DNA of 64,000 nucleotides from Bacillus sp. HSf4 (GTDB lineage: Bacteria > Bacillota > Bacilli > Bacillales > Bacillaceae), in NCBI RefSeq assembly GCF_029537375.1, contig NZ_CP120679.1, forward strand, positions 3,515,501 to 3,579,500, read 5' to 3'. The translations under genes were made by a program, and so were the position numbers. The notes under the pieces are model-generated. The model did no database searches. It was not told the DNA's origin and was given only the letters and a program-made list of their open reading frames with translations. Positions 18,109 through 26,049 of the stretch are shown here, piece after piece (within the stretch, counting starts at the first letter, position 1; each line of letters opens with the position of its first letter).

Positions 18109-18836
18109 ATAAACCGCACATCCACATCACCGATCAACAGAGAGATCGAGATTTTGACCCGTCTTGCCGATTGTTCGTAATGCTCCGACTCGGTGTAGAT
18201 TTGGTTGCCCATGCCGCTTTGCCTTTCCCCGATAATATCAACATCGCCGATTAACACCGAAGAGCTGATCGACACATCGAGGTCGGACGGAATGTAAATG
18301 TCGACATCCCCCATCAGCCCGGTGATCACGATCGTATGATCCTCATCTGAAATGATCGCTTTCGACAAATCGATTTTCACATCTCCGATGAAACCCGATA
18401 TGTTCAAATCATTTAAATCAAAAGGCGTTTTCATCAATTTCACATCACCGAAAAAAAAGCTGCGCTGGCCTGCGTTCTTTTTTTTCCGATACCGTTCCGG
18501 GTCCGTTTCGCGCGCTTGGCGGTCTTTCGGTTTACTGCGGTCAAAAACAGGCTGATTTGTGACCAGCCTGTATCCCGCATAGATTAAAAAGGCGGCAAAA
18601 AAGAAGCCGAACAGGCTGAATGTAATGCTGAAAATATCCTTTAACAGCAGGAAGCCTGCAAAAATATACATCACGGACCCGAGCCAGCGGCGCGAATATT
18701 TATGAAGAAAATACCCGGCAAACAGAAAAGCGAGCGGCCAGAATAAAACGTCTCCAAGCCCGCTGTTTTGCAAAAATATGCTGATTCCGAACAAGACGAT
18801 GATAAGTCCGATCAATTGGTTTTTTGTAAGACGCAT
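18105..18836 (-). CDS. liaF: LiaF, membrane inhibitor of LiaRS
   Basis: A 243-residue membrane protein: about four N-terminal membrane helices (residues 5-95), a basic linker, then a beta-rich DUF2154/LiaF C-terminal domain with repeated GDV strands (IGDVKIDLS, MGDVDIYIP, IGDVDI). In B. subtilis LiaF keeps LiaS in the phosphatase state without stress. It overlaps the liaS start by four bases. Confidence 0.92.
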   Translation of the reverse strand: MRLTKNQLIGLIIVLFGISIFLQNSGLGDVLFWPLAFLFAGYFLHKYSRRWLGSVMYIFAGFLLLKDIFSITFSLFGFFFAAFLIYAGYRLVTNQPVFDRSKPKDRQARETDPERYRKKKNAGQRSFFFGDVKLMKTPFDLNDLNISGFIGDVKIDLSKAIISDEDHTIVITGLMGDVDIYIPSDLDVSISSSVLIGDVDIIGERQSGMGNQIYTESEHYEQSARRVKISISLLIGDVDVRFI

Positions 18837-18866
18837 GCCGACCCGGGCCCCCTTTCTTTTGCTTGG

Positions 18867-19727
18867 TTATTCAATGGATACATTCCCGCTTGTCAGCGAG
18901 ATATCAATTTTATTTTTGCCATTTCCGTTTTTTCCAGTCAGGGTCCGTTTATCGCTGCTGATCTGATCAAAGGAAAAAGAATGGCTGATGCTGCCGCTTG
19001 TCGATGTTGCTTCAAGGCTGATGTCCGCATCGTCGGGTAGGTCGAGTTTGGCGTTTCCCGATGTCTGTTTGATGCTCAAAGGGGCATCAACAGCAGAAAA
19101 AGAAGCTCGCAAGTCACCTGACGTCTGCTTGATGTTCAATCTGCCTGTCACATTTTCAAGCTCTGTGTTTCCGGATGTTGAGCGAATATCCCCCTCCGCT
19201 GTCCGAACATCTTTCAAACGAATATTTCCCGATGTCCCTTGGACTTCCAGCTCTTCTGCCTGGAGCTGATCCACTTTCTGGGTACCGCTTCCTGAGCTTA
19301 ATGTGACCTTATTTAAGGCTAAACGTCCGCCTGATATTTTCACATTGCCGCTTCCTGATATAACGGACAGATCATCTTTGTATTCATAAGGAACTTTGAC
19401 AACAAGTTCATTCTTTTGAAAAAAGAAATATTGAAAAGGCTTCGGGTGAACGGTGAGCTGAAGGGTATTTCCCTTTTCCGCTGACTCGAGGCGCGCATTG
19501 CCTGTCAGCTCGGCGGTTATATCATCGCGCTGTTCGGCTTTGATGTTGACCGTGATGCTTTTGGCGTTGATATCGATCGCACTGATTCCCTTCAGCGAAG
19601 CCGCGGCTGTATGGTCTGCCTTTTGATTGAAACCGCCGAATGAAAAACCGCCTGCGCCATTATAGATGAAGCAGGCAAAGATCAGAATGCCGGCGAGAAT
19701 CATCAGCTTCCCTATCGTTTTCTTCAT
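18867..19727 (-). CDS. liaG: LiaG, membrane-anchored DUF4097 protein
   Basis: A 286-residue protein with one N-terminal membrane anchor (residues 5-24) and an extracytoplasmic DUF4097 beta-helix made of repeats of the form TSGN/GSGN (SGSGNVKIS, TSGNIRLKD, TSGNTELEN, TSGDLRAS). Function within the lia operon is not known. The ATG at 19727 after AAAGGATTA is preferred over an in-frame start 17 codons upstream that would add residues ahead of the anchor. Confidence 0.88.
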   Translation of the reverse strand: MKKTIGKLMILAGILIFACFIYNGAGGFSFGGFNQKADHTAAASLKGISAIDINAKSITVNIKAEQRDDITAELTGNARLESAEKGNTLQLTVHPKPFQYFFFQKNELVVKVPYEYKDDLSVISGSGNVKISGGRLALNKVTLSSGSGTQKVDQLQAEELEVQGTSGNIRLKDVRTAEGDIRSTSGNTELENVTGRLNIKQTSGDLRASFSAVDAPLSIKQTSGNAKLDLPDDADISLEATSTSGSISHSFSFDQISSDKRTLTGKNGNGKNKIDISLTSGNVSIE

Positions 19728-19830
19728 ATGCTTAATCCTTTCGGCAAGTAAGTGTATGCTCCTTATTATAAGGAACATTTTGTTTGAAAGAAATCAAAAA
19801 TTGAAGGAAGGGGCCTTTAAAGCCCCCTGA

Positions 19831-20508
19831 TTATTCATTGCCGGCTGCTGTTTTCTTTTCCAATCCGGCTTTTTTCGCCCGCATGTTTTCAAGCTCTTGT
19901 TCAACCTCTTTCGCATATTCAAGGCGGCTGTACGGAGATCCCGCGGAAAGCTCGGCATAGCTGTTGACTTTCGTTTCCATTTCTTCAATACGGTTTTCCA
20001 TTCTCATAAATTCACGGTACGCGCTTTCGCTATCGATTTTATTGAAGGAAGCATTCATATGCTCTTTTGCTTTGACAGCGTTTGCCCGGGCGATTAATGC
20101 ATGTTTTCTGTCCTTAATGTCGCGCAGTTTGACTTCGAGCGTTTTCAGCTGTTCTTTTAATTCAGCAAGCTGTTTTTTCGCATGCTGATGAGCCTCTTGA
20201 TATTCAGCGGTTTTGGCTTCAAAATACTTCATTTCGGAAAGCGCTTTTTTGGCAAGCTCTTCTTCACCTGCATCAAAAGCAAGCTGGGCCTGGTTTTTGC
20301 GTTTAACGGTCAGTTTTTCAGCCTCTTCATACTTCCCTTTGAAACTTTGCTCAATCGTCTGCTGCTTGACAATCGTATGTTTTGCCTTCGCGATGTCGCT
20401 TTCCATATCGCGTACGTATTGATTCAGCATCACCCGCGGGTTTTCCATTTTATCCAATCCTTCATTTACTGTTGCGACAAACATATCTCTGATTCTTTTG
20501 AACGCCAT
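19831..20508 (-). CDS. liaH: LiaH, PspA/IM30 homologue
   Basis: A 225-residue phage-shock-protein-A family protein, almost wholly coiled coil (long heptad regions from about residue 25 to 215). PspA family members form large rings on the inner membrane face and protect the envelope. It is the main output of the Lia system with LiaI as membrane anchor. It follows liaI by 20 bases and a 100-base gap then separates it from liaG. Confidence 0.93.
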   Translation of the reverse strand: MAFKRIRDMFVATVNEGLDKMENPRVMLNQYVRDMESDIAKAKHTIVKQQTIEQSFKGKYEEAEKLTVKRKNQAQLAFDAGEEELAKKALSEMKYFEAKTAEYQEAHQHAKKQLAELKEQLKTLEVKLRDIKDRKHALIARANAVKAKEHMNASFNKIDSESAYREFMRMENRIEEMETKVNSYAELSAGSPYSRLEYAKEVEQELENMRAKKAGLEKKTAAGNE

Positions 20509-20528
20509 GATTTCGTCCTCCCTAAAGT

Positions 20529-20918
20529 TTATTTATTCTTTTTCAAAAAGTCTTCCCATTCCGCATCAAAGCTTGTATCATAGGATGCTGCAGAAGGCTC
20601 TGTATTCTCTCCATAATAGATGCTTTCTTCTTGCTTTCCACTCTGCTTCATCATGTTCCAGCCGAAATAAACCATGGCTGCGGCCAGTGCGATGCCGATC
20701 AGAAATGGAAGAGACCCTCCCAAAAACATGATGCCGATGATGGCCAAGATGACAGCGGCAAATCGTCGGTCTTCTTTCCACTTTTTCAAGCCGAGATAAA
20801 TCAGCAAAACACCGATTACTCCTGTGATCAGCCCCCCGATATGGCCTCCCCCGAAAAACAGCGAAATGCCAAACAGGATCAGAAAAAAGCCGATGATCGA
20901 TTTTCCATTTATATTCAT
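20529..20918 (-). CDS. liaI: LiaI, membrane anchor for LiaH
   Basis: A 129-residue membrane protein with about three hydrophobic helices (residues 6-26, 28-43, 52-82) and an acidic C-terminal tail. ATG 20918 follows GGAGGAGCAAAC and gives the B. subtilis-like start MNINGKSIIGFF. First gene of liaIHGFSR. Confidence 0.9.
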   Translation of the reverse strand: MNINGKSIIGFFLILFGISLFFGGGHIGGLITGVIGVLLIYLGLKKWKEDRRFAAVILAIIGIMFLGGSLPFLIGIALAAAMVYFGWNMMKQSGKQEESIYYGENTEPSAASYDTSFDAEWEDFLKKNK

Positions 20919-20948
20919 GTTTGCTCCTCCTTTCTTCTTCATGTATTC

Positions 20949-21021
20949 ACTATAGTCAATTTCTGCTTTCGACAAAACGAGTCACAGATTGATTTTACCG
21001 TCAGACCAGAGTCGTAATTCG
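20949..21021 (-). promoter_or_regulatory. liaI promoter region with probable LiaR target
   Basis: On the minus strand TATAGT (20949-20954) is the best -10 ahead of liaI, with no good -35, which fits an activator-dependent promoter. The segment at about 20985-21021 contains repeated GTC/GAC half-elements (TTACGACTC, GGTCTGACGG) where the LiaR site is expected by analogy with B. subtilis. The exact operator is inferred. Confidence 0.5.
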
Positions 21022-21035
21022 GATAAGACCAAACA

Positions 21036-21069
21036 TCACAAAGACCGCTCTTCCCGAGCGGTCCTTGTG
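21036..21069 (-). terminator. hairpin behind the pectinesterase gene
   Basis: Stem CACAA-GACCGCTC / GAGCGGTC-TTGTG with small bulges, directly behind the minus-strand stop. The T run after it is poor, so it may be a weak terminator or a 3' stabiliser. Confidence 0.5.
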
Positions 21070-22020
21070 TCAATTCATTTTCGGATTCCAGCCGTCAAGT
21101 ACGTTTTCAATGGTCCAGCTTTCCGCTTCCTGATCGGTCAACTGCCGCCTCGCTTCATGCAAAATGGCCCCAGGCCCGGTATTCCGGTATTCATACAACC
21201 TGGCATCAGCGGCCGCAAAGCCTGACATATCTGTCCACCCTTCAATCTGAATATGGGCGTCCAGGCTGCAATTGCGATACAACACGCTGGCAATAGCGTC
21301 AGGATCTCCGCCCGGATGCCACGGGCGTCCGAGCCATACCGTTCCGGCAGCTGCATCGCTTGTCAGCCTGCAGTTTTGGATCAAAAGGCCGAACGGTTTC
21401 GTGATATGTGTGCTGGCAGCTGTCACATAGCCGTTGTTGGTGGCGGAGCCGCGGTCCGTACTATGAATCTGGCAATTTTCAAAAACCGCCCTTGCTCCTC
21501 CAAAGATAAAATCGACATCCCCTTCAATATAGCAGCGGTCAAAATATTGTGTTCCATCATTGACAAACAACGTATCCTGTCTGCCGATAAACCGCGAATT
21601 TTTAAACATCATCCGGTTTCCTTTCGCATAGACCGCCACCGCCTGTGTTCCATCCGTATCTACTTTCGTTCGGTCAAACGAATTCTCAAATGTCAAATTT
21701 CTGGCTTCAACATCATCTGCATATATAAATACGCTGGCGCTTCCGCTCGTTCCATACCTTCCTCCCCCTTCCTTTTCCTTACCTGCGTAATTATCATACG
21801 TGATGACGGTGTCGTGTCCGCTTTCGCCGATCAGCTTAACAAACGGCTTTGTCGCAGGGATGTGAACGACTTCTTTATAAACGCCTTTTTTAATGAAGAT
21901 TTCCTTTTGTTCATAATTGTACTCCGGCAATGCATCGATTGCCTCTTGAACCGTATGAAATTCGCCGCCCCCATCTTTTGATACCGTCAGCCTGATTGCC
22001 GCTTTTCCACGATTGCTCAA
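21070..22020 (-). CDS. cytoplasmic pectinesterase (CE8)
   Basis: A 316-residue pectin methylesterase of carbohydrate esterase family 8, a right-handed beta-helix. The catalytic aspartates lie in GRQDTLFV and GDVDFIFG, and the substrate arginine motif LGRPWH is present. It removes methyl groups from polygalacturonate. There is no signal peptide (MSNRGKAAIRLTVSKDGGG start), so it should act inside the cell on imported methylated oligogalacturonides. A cre-like site lies 19-32 bases upstream of the start. B. subtilis has yvqJ at this place, so this is an insertion or replacement. Confidence 0.88.
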   Translation of the reverse strand: MSNRGKAAIRLTVSKDGGGEFHTVQEAIDALPEYNYEQKEIFIKKGVYKEVVHIPATKPFVKLIGESGHDTVITYDNYAGKEKEGGGRYGTSGSASVFIYADDVEARNLTFENSFDRTKVDTDGTQAVAVYAKGNRMMFKNSRFIGRQDTLFVNDGTQYFDRCYIEGDVDFIFGGARAVFENCQIHSTDRGSATNNGYVTAASTHITKPFGLLIQNCRLTSDAAAGTVWLGRPWHPGGDPDAIASVLYRNCSLDAHIQIEGWTDMSGFAAADARLYEYRNTGPGAILHEARRQLTDQEAESWTIENVLDGWNPKMN

Positions 22021-22038
22021 CAGAACTCCCCCTCTTTT

Positions 22039-22052
22039 TGAAAACGCTTACT
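22039..22052. promoter_or_regulatory. cre-like CcpA site before the pectinesterase gene
   Basis: TGAAAACGCTTACT matches the CcpA consensus TGWNANCGNTNWCA at all but the last position. It lies just upstream of the start codon, a position suited to catabolite repression. Confidence 0.65.
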
Positions 22053-22069
22053 TTAAAGTTTACGACAAA

Positions 22070-22099
22070 AAGCCGTTTTCCCCTGCCGGAAAACGGCTT
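22070..22099 (-). terminator. yvqK terminator
   Basis: Stem AAGCCGTTTTCC/GGAAAACGGCTT followed on the minus strand by TTTTT, 55 bases behind the yvqK stop. Confidence 0.8.
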
Positions 22100-22153
22100 G
22101 ATCTGCTCAATCGACCCGTTTCTGTTTGAAAAAAAGTTGGTGAAGTAAATGGC

Positions 22154-22735
22154 TCATTCTGATTTTTTCTTTGTCCGGAATACGTCAGCGCTTCGTTCAT
22201 ATTCGACATCCGCTTCCCCGAGCCGGTGATTGACAATGCGCGCCGCCGCAAATAAATAATCGGACAGCCGGTTGACGTATGGCAGCGCAAGCGGCGGAAT
22301 GTCTTCTTCTTTGGCCAAAGCGACAATTTTTCGTTCAGCTCTTCTGATGACCGTTCTCGCTGCATGCAAATATGATGCCGCTTCTGTTCCGCCTGGAAGT
22401 ATAAACTTAGTCAGCTGCGGTGCTTCCTCGACATAGGCATCAATTCGTTCTTCAAGCATGGTGATCGATTCAGCCTTCAGCTTGCCTTCTTCCTGAACAT
22501 TGACATGCGCCAAATCACCACCGCAGTCGAACAGCTCATGCTGGATGACAGTCAACTCTGACAAAACATCATGAAAGAGCGCCTCTTCTGCTTTTAAATA
22601 AGATTGAGCCAGCCCGATGAAACTGTTTGCTTCATCCAGTGTACCGTACGCTTCCACTCTAAGATGATCTTTATCGGCCCTTCCGCCAATTAAACTCGTT
22701 TTTCCCTGATCGCCTGTTTTTGTATAGAGTTTCAT
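22154..22735 (-). CDS. yvqK: cob(I)alamin adenosyltransferase, PduO type
   Basis: A 193-residue PduO-type ATP:cob(I)alamin adenosyltransferase that makes adenosylcobalamin. The N-terminal ATP motif KLYTKTGDQGKTSLIGG and the VEAYGTLDEANSFIG segment are diagnostic; the LPGGTEAASYLHAARTVIRRAER motif region follows (core ARTVIRRAER). It is cytoplasmic and trimeric in the family. In B. subtilis yvqK adjoins the B12 import genes yvrABC; here a ~10-kb island separates them. Confidence 0.92.
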   Translation of the reverse strand: MKLYTKTGDQGKTSLIGGRADKDHLRVEAYGTLDEANSFIGLAQSYLKAEEALFHDVLSELTVIQHELFDCGGDLAHVNVQEEGKLKAESITMLEERIDAYVEEAPQLTKFILPGGTEAASYLHAARTVIRRAERKIVALAKEEDIPPLALPYVNRLSDYLFAAARIVNHRLGEADVEYERSADVFRTKKKSE

Positions 22736-22810
22736 TTCATACTCCTCTCTTGATCACTTGTCTCTATAGTATACCCTGTTTATAACGGCTGCATAGATCG
22801 TTTCATTATG

Positions 22811-22899
22811 AAACACACATTTTCGAAACAATTATCAAAAACAAAATGTTGTTGAATAAAGAAACACTCACTTTTATAATAGAATTGTAAACGGTTTTA
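22811..22899 (+). promoter_or_regulatory. island left promoter with operator motif and cre
   Basis: TTGAAT (22852-22857), 17-bp spacer, TATAAT (22875-22880). The site TGTAAACGGTTTTA (22886-22899) follows and fits the cre consensus at 13 of 14 positions, placed to block transcription. Upstream are two oppositely facing copies of an AAAATGT-TTGTT type element (about 22811-22830 and 22843-22857). The same element lies at the same distance from the -10 in the aldolase promoter at 32772-32815. Confidence 0.7.
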
Positions 22900-22915
22900 T
22901 TCAAAGACAGGTGGG

Positions 22916-23668
22916 ATGAGGATGGAATTGAATCAGCAAACGGCCATTATCACAGGTGCAAGCCGCGGCATCGGCAGAGCCATTGCGGAGTTGCTTGCGG
23001 ATAAAGGGGCAAATGTCGTCATCAATGGGACAAACGAAGAATTGCTCAAGTCTCTGTGCACACAATTGAATACTGAGAGAAAGTGTGCTTCTTATGTTGC
23101 CGGTGATGCCAGTTTGCCAGAAACAGCTTCGCTTCTCATCGCTGAGGCAAAACAGCGGTTTGGGCGGATCGATATTTTGGTCAACAACGCCGGCATTAAT
23201 TTGCGCAAAACAACCGTTGATACGTCGCTTGAAGAGTGGAAAAAAGTGATAGATTTAAATTTAACCGGCACCTTTCTCATGTGTCAGGCTGTCATCCCGG
23301 AAATGATCAAACAGGGCGGCGGAAAAATCGTGAACATGAGCTCTACGACGAGCAAAACACCGCATCACAATGCCTCTCCTGCTTACGGTGCATCGAAAGC
23401 AGGCATCAACTATTTAACGATGCATTTGGCAAAGGAGCTTGCTGAACACCGCATTCATGTCAACGCCGTCTGCCCCGGGCCGATTGAAACGGATATGAGC
23501 AAGCAGTGGAGCGAGGAGTATCGCGCAGCAGTCGTCGAACGGATTCCGCTGAAAATGCTCGGCTCACCAGAGCATGTCGCAAACGTTGTCGCCTTTCTTG
23601 CCTCTGACAAATCTGACTTTATGACAGGCGAAACCATTAATATTAACGGCGGCACCTATATGAACTAA
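22916..23668 (+). CDS. short-chain dehydrogenase/reductase of the island
   Basis: A 250-residue classical SDR (3-oxoacyl reductase / sugar-acid dehydrogenase type). Visible motifs: TGASRGIG for NAD(P), NNAGINL, catalytic Ser in NMSSTTS, YGASK (YxxxK), and the PG motif NAVCPGPIETDM. It probably oxidises or reduces a hydroxyl of the island's substrate. It is transcribed alone, away from the rest, from a CcpA-type promoter. Two in-frame ATGs (22916 and 22922) are equally plausible; GACAGGTGGG precedes both. A terminator follows. Confidence 0.85.
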   Translation: MRMELNQQTAIITGASRGIGRAIAELLADKGANVVINGTNEELLKSLCTQLNTERKCASYVAGDASLPETASLLIAEAKQRFGRIDILVNNAGINLRKTTVDTSLEEWKKVIDLNLTGTFLMCQAVIPEMIKQGGGKIVNMSSTTSKTPHHNASPAYGASKAGINYLTMHLAKELAEHRIHVNAVCPGPIETDMSKQWSEEYRAAVVERIPLKMLGSPEHVANVVAFLASDKSDFMTGETININGGTYMN

Positions 23669-23704
23669 AAAGAAGAGCCTCCTTAATCGGAAGGCTCTTC
23701 TTTT
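23669..23704. terminator. bidirectional terminator between SDR and pdxA2-like gene
   Basis: Stem AGAAGAGCCT/AGGCTCTTCT with an inner CC/GG pair, followed by a run of T; convergent genes on both sides. Confidence 0.85.
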
Positions 23705-23705
23705 T

Positions 23706-24713
23706 TTATGCATGCCGCTCACTCGTACCGGACAGCATGATCGCCTGTCTCACCGCTTCTTCTAAACTGGCGGGATCAGCTTTGCCGGTTCCCGCAATAT
23801 CAAAGGCTGTTCCGTGGTCAACACTCGTACGGATTATCGGCAGGCCGACTGTAATGTTCACACCGGCTTCAAGGCCAAGCACCTTAATCGGGCCGTGTCC
23901 TTGATCATGATACATCGCCACCACTATATCAAAGTCGCCTCTCACTGCTCTGAAGAAAAGCGTGTCAGCGGGCAGCGGGCCGAATGCCTGTATACCTTCA
24001 CTTTGTGCGCGTTCAACGGCAGGGACAATTTTCTCTTCCTCTTCTCCATGCCCAAACAAACCATTCTCACCGGCGTGAGGGTTAATGCCGCACACGGCGA
24101 TTTTAGGCTGCGGAATGCCTGCGCGAATGAGCGTGTCATGCGCCAATTGAATTGTCGTGTACACCCGATTCACATCAATGAGATGAATGGCGTCAAGCAG
24201 ACCGACATGGGTTGTGACATGGACCACTTTCAGGTTCGGTGCAGCCAGCATCATCGCATAGTCCTTTGTTTGCGTCAATTCCGCTAAAATTTCCGTATGG
24301 CCCGGGTACATGTGCCCCGCTTTATGGAGGGCTTCTTTATTTAAAGGCGCTGTGCAAATGCCGTCAATCCGCTTCTCGTTGGCAAGGGCAATCGCCTGTT
24401 CAAGATAGCGGAACGCTGCGTTTCCCGCTTCAGCCGACACTTCGCCGACTCTCAGATCATCTGTCAGCAGCTGAAGGTCCAGGCAAGGAATGACCCCGGG
24501 CTTTACATCAGCTGCCTCTTCCGGCTCGCTGATTTTTACAATGTCTGCCGCTGAGCCAGTGAACGTCTTCGCTCTGTTTAAAATGCTGTAATCCCCAATC
24601 ACAAATAATGTTCCGTTTTCATGCAAACTGTTTTGCTCAAATGCCTTGATGATAATTTCCGGGCCGACACCTGCCGCATCCCCCATCGTCAATGCAATGA
24701 TTGGTTTTGCCAT
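23706..24713 (-). CDS. PdxA2-like 4-phospho-acid dehydrogenase
   Basis: A 335-residue member of the PdxA family. It has GDAAGVGPEI at the N-terminus and the three metal-binding histidines of the family at about 169 (HVTTHV), 213 (NPHAGENG) and 269 (MYHDQGHGP). PdxA itself acts in pyridoxal phosphate synthesis, but Bacillus makes PLP by PdxST. Next to a DUF1537 kinase it is best read as PdxA2, which oxidises and decarboxylates threonate or erythronate 4-phosphate to dihydroxyacetone phosphate. It overlaps the kinase gene by 25 bases. Confidence 0.85.
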   Translation of the reverse strand: MAKPIIALTMGDAAGVGPEIIIKAFEQNSLHENGTLFVIGDYSILNRAKTFTGSAADIVKISEPEEAADVKPGVIPCLDLQLLTDDLRVGEVSAEAGNAAFRYLEQAIALANEKRIDGICTAPLNKEALHKAGHMYPGHTEILAELTQTKDYAMMLAAPNLKVVHVTTHVGLLDAIHLIDVNRVYTTIQLAHDTLIRAGIPQPKIAVCGINPHAGENGLFGHGEEEEKIVPAVERAQSEGIQAFGPLPADTLFFRAVRGDFDIVVAMYHDQGHGPIKVLGLEAGVNITVGLPIIRTSVDHGTAFDIAGTGKADPASLEEAVRQAIMLSGTSERHA

Positions 24714-26029
24714 CTGTCTTCCTCCTCTATATTTCTCAGCACCTCAACAGCTTTTAGAACAGTATCGTTTTGACCATAGGCGCCCGCCTTTGTCACCGCA
24801 TATATATCTGTGTTGAGCAGCTTGCCGAGCGGTATGCCCGCTTCAATCTCCCCCAGCAGCTGAATGCCGTCTGCACCAAGCTCGTTGCAAATCGCACGCG
24901 CTGTGTCTCCGCCTGTCAAAACGAGGCGTTTTAACCCTGTCGTCTTGACGATTTCAGTTGTAACTGCACCAAGAAATCGGGAAAGCCGTTCGCCTACAGT
25001 CTGCCGCTCAAGGCCTTGGGTTCTCCCAAAAGCGATGATGCGCTGCACCATTTCCGGCTTCGCATCAGTATAAAGCAGAACATCTTTCCCTTGATGAGCC
25101 AGCACTTGATCGAGCGCGCGCTTCTGCTCCCGTGTTTCACATCCATTCAATACGTTCAGCGGATTGATGCACACGTCAAGGGGATCCTGCTGACCTCTTA
25201 AATATGCGAGCTGTCCATTTGTTATGTTCGATGCACTGCCGGAGACGATCATTACCGGCTCATTCCGTCTGTCTGTCTGCAGCGGCCTCTTTCTGACATG
25301 TTGGGCGAGTGCACCGGCCAGTCCGGCAGCGCCGACCCATAATATGGATTGCCCGCTGTTCATGAACACCTGCACGATGCAGCGCAGATCCTCATTTGTC
25401 TCTGCATCGCAGACAAACCATTCATACCCTTGGGCTATCCACGATTTAAGGTCTTTCTGGACTTGATCATCAGGTCTGCGAAGCTGTTCGATGCCTACCG
25501 CTTTTGGCTGAACATGTGTCTGACCGAAAAGCAATTCAGGGATCCGCGATTCAGTAACCGGTGTTTTCGGATCAATGGCGGCTTCAGTTTTGTGAACGGG
25601 CACGCCATCGACATAATGAACGCCATCCACAGTAATCCGCCTTGCATCAGGAAAAGCAGGGGCAATCACTGCTGCATCAAAACGTCCCAGATCCATCAGC
25701 GCTTTGATTTCGCTCCCGATGTTTCCCCTTAATGTGGAGTCAATTTTCTTTAAAAAAAGGTATGATTCAAGGTGTGCGAACGGATGCGATGCTGAACTGA
25801 CTTCTTTGTAAGCCTCGCTCGGCGACGCACCGCGCGTGTCCGTATCTAAAATCATGACATCTTCTTTGACATCCGCTGGATTTGCACCGGATTGGTCAAA
25901 AAGAACAGCCGCGCTCAGTCCAGCTTTAACAAACTGAACGCCTGTGTCATTGGCACCCGTCAAATCGTCAGCGACTATCAATATTTTTTGGCTGATGTCC
26001 GCTCCTTTTTTGCAACGTACGTTTGTCAT
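24689..26029 (-). CDS. four-carbon acid-sugar kinase (DUF1537 family)
   Basis: A 446-residue DUF1537 (Otn/Dtn kinase) protein. The N-terminal substrate domain begins with ILIVADDLTGANDTG, and the C-terminal nucleotide domain has LVLTGGDTA (near residue 370) and GIPLGKL. Family members phosphorylate C4 acid sugars such as D-threonate or erythronate at C4; the product is handed to a PdxA2-type dehydrogenase, here the overlapping downstream gene. It starts 20 bases behind the regulator gene after GACCGAGGTG, so regulator, kinase and dehydrogenase are one operon. The exact stereochemistry of the substrate cannot be read. Confidence 0.87.
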   Translation of the reverse strand: MTNVRCKKGADISQKILIVADDLTGANDTGVQFVKAGLSAAVLFDQSGANPADVKEDVMILDTDTRGASPSEAYKEVSSASHPFAHLESYLFLKKIDSTLRGNIGSEIKALMDLGRFDAAVIAPAFPDARRITVDGVHYVDGVPVHKTEAAIDPKTPVTESRIPELLFGQTHVQPKAVGIEQLRRPDDQVQKDLKSWIAQGYEWFVCDAETNEDLRCIVQVFMNSGQSILWVGAAGLAGALAQHVRKRPLQTDRRNEPVMIVSGSASNITNGQLAYLRGQQDPLDVCINPLNVLNGCETREQKRALDQVLAHQGKDVLLYTDAKPEMVQRIIAFGRTQGLERQTVGERLSRFLGAVTTEIVKTTGLKRLVLTGGDTARAICNELGADGIQLLGEIEAGIPLGKLLNTDIYAVTKAGAYGQNDTVLKAVEVLRNIEEEDRWQNQSLH

Positions 26030-26049
26030 ATCGACACCTCGGTCTCAAG

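Noticed and set aside
23706..24713. Reading this gene as pyridoxine-biosynthetic pdxA
   Set aside because: Bacillus makes PLP by the PdxST route, and the gene overlaps a DUF1537 kinase, which marks the catabolic PdxA2 type.
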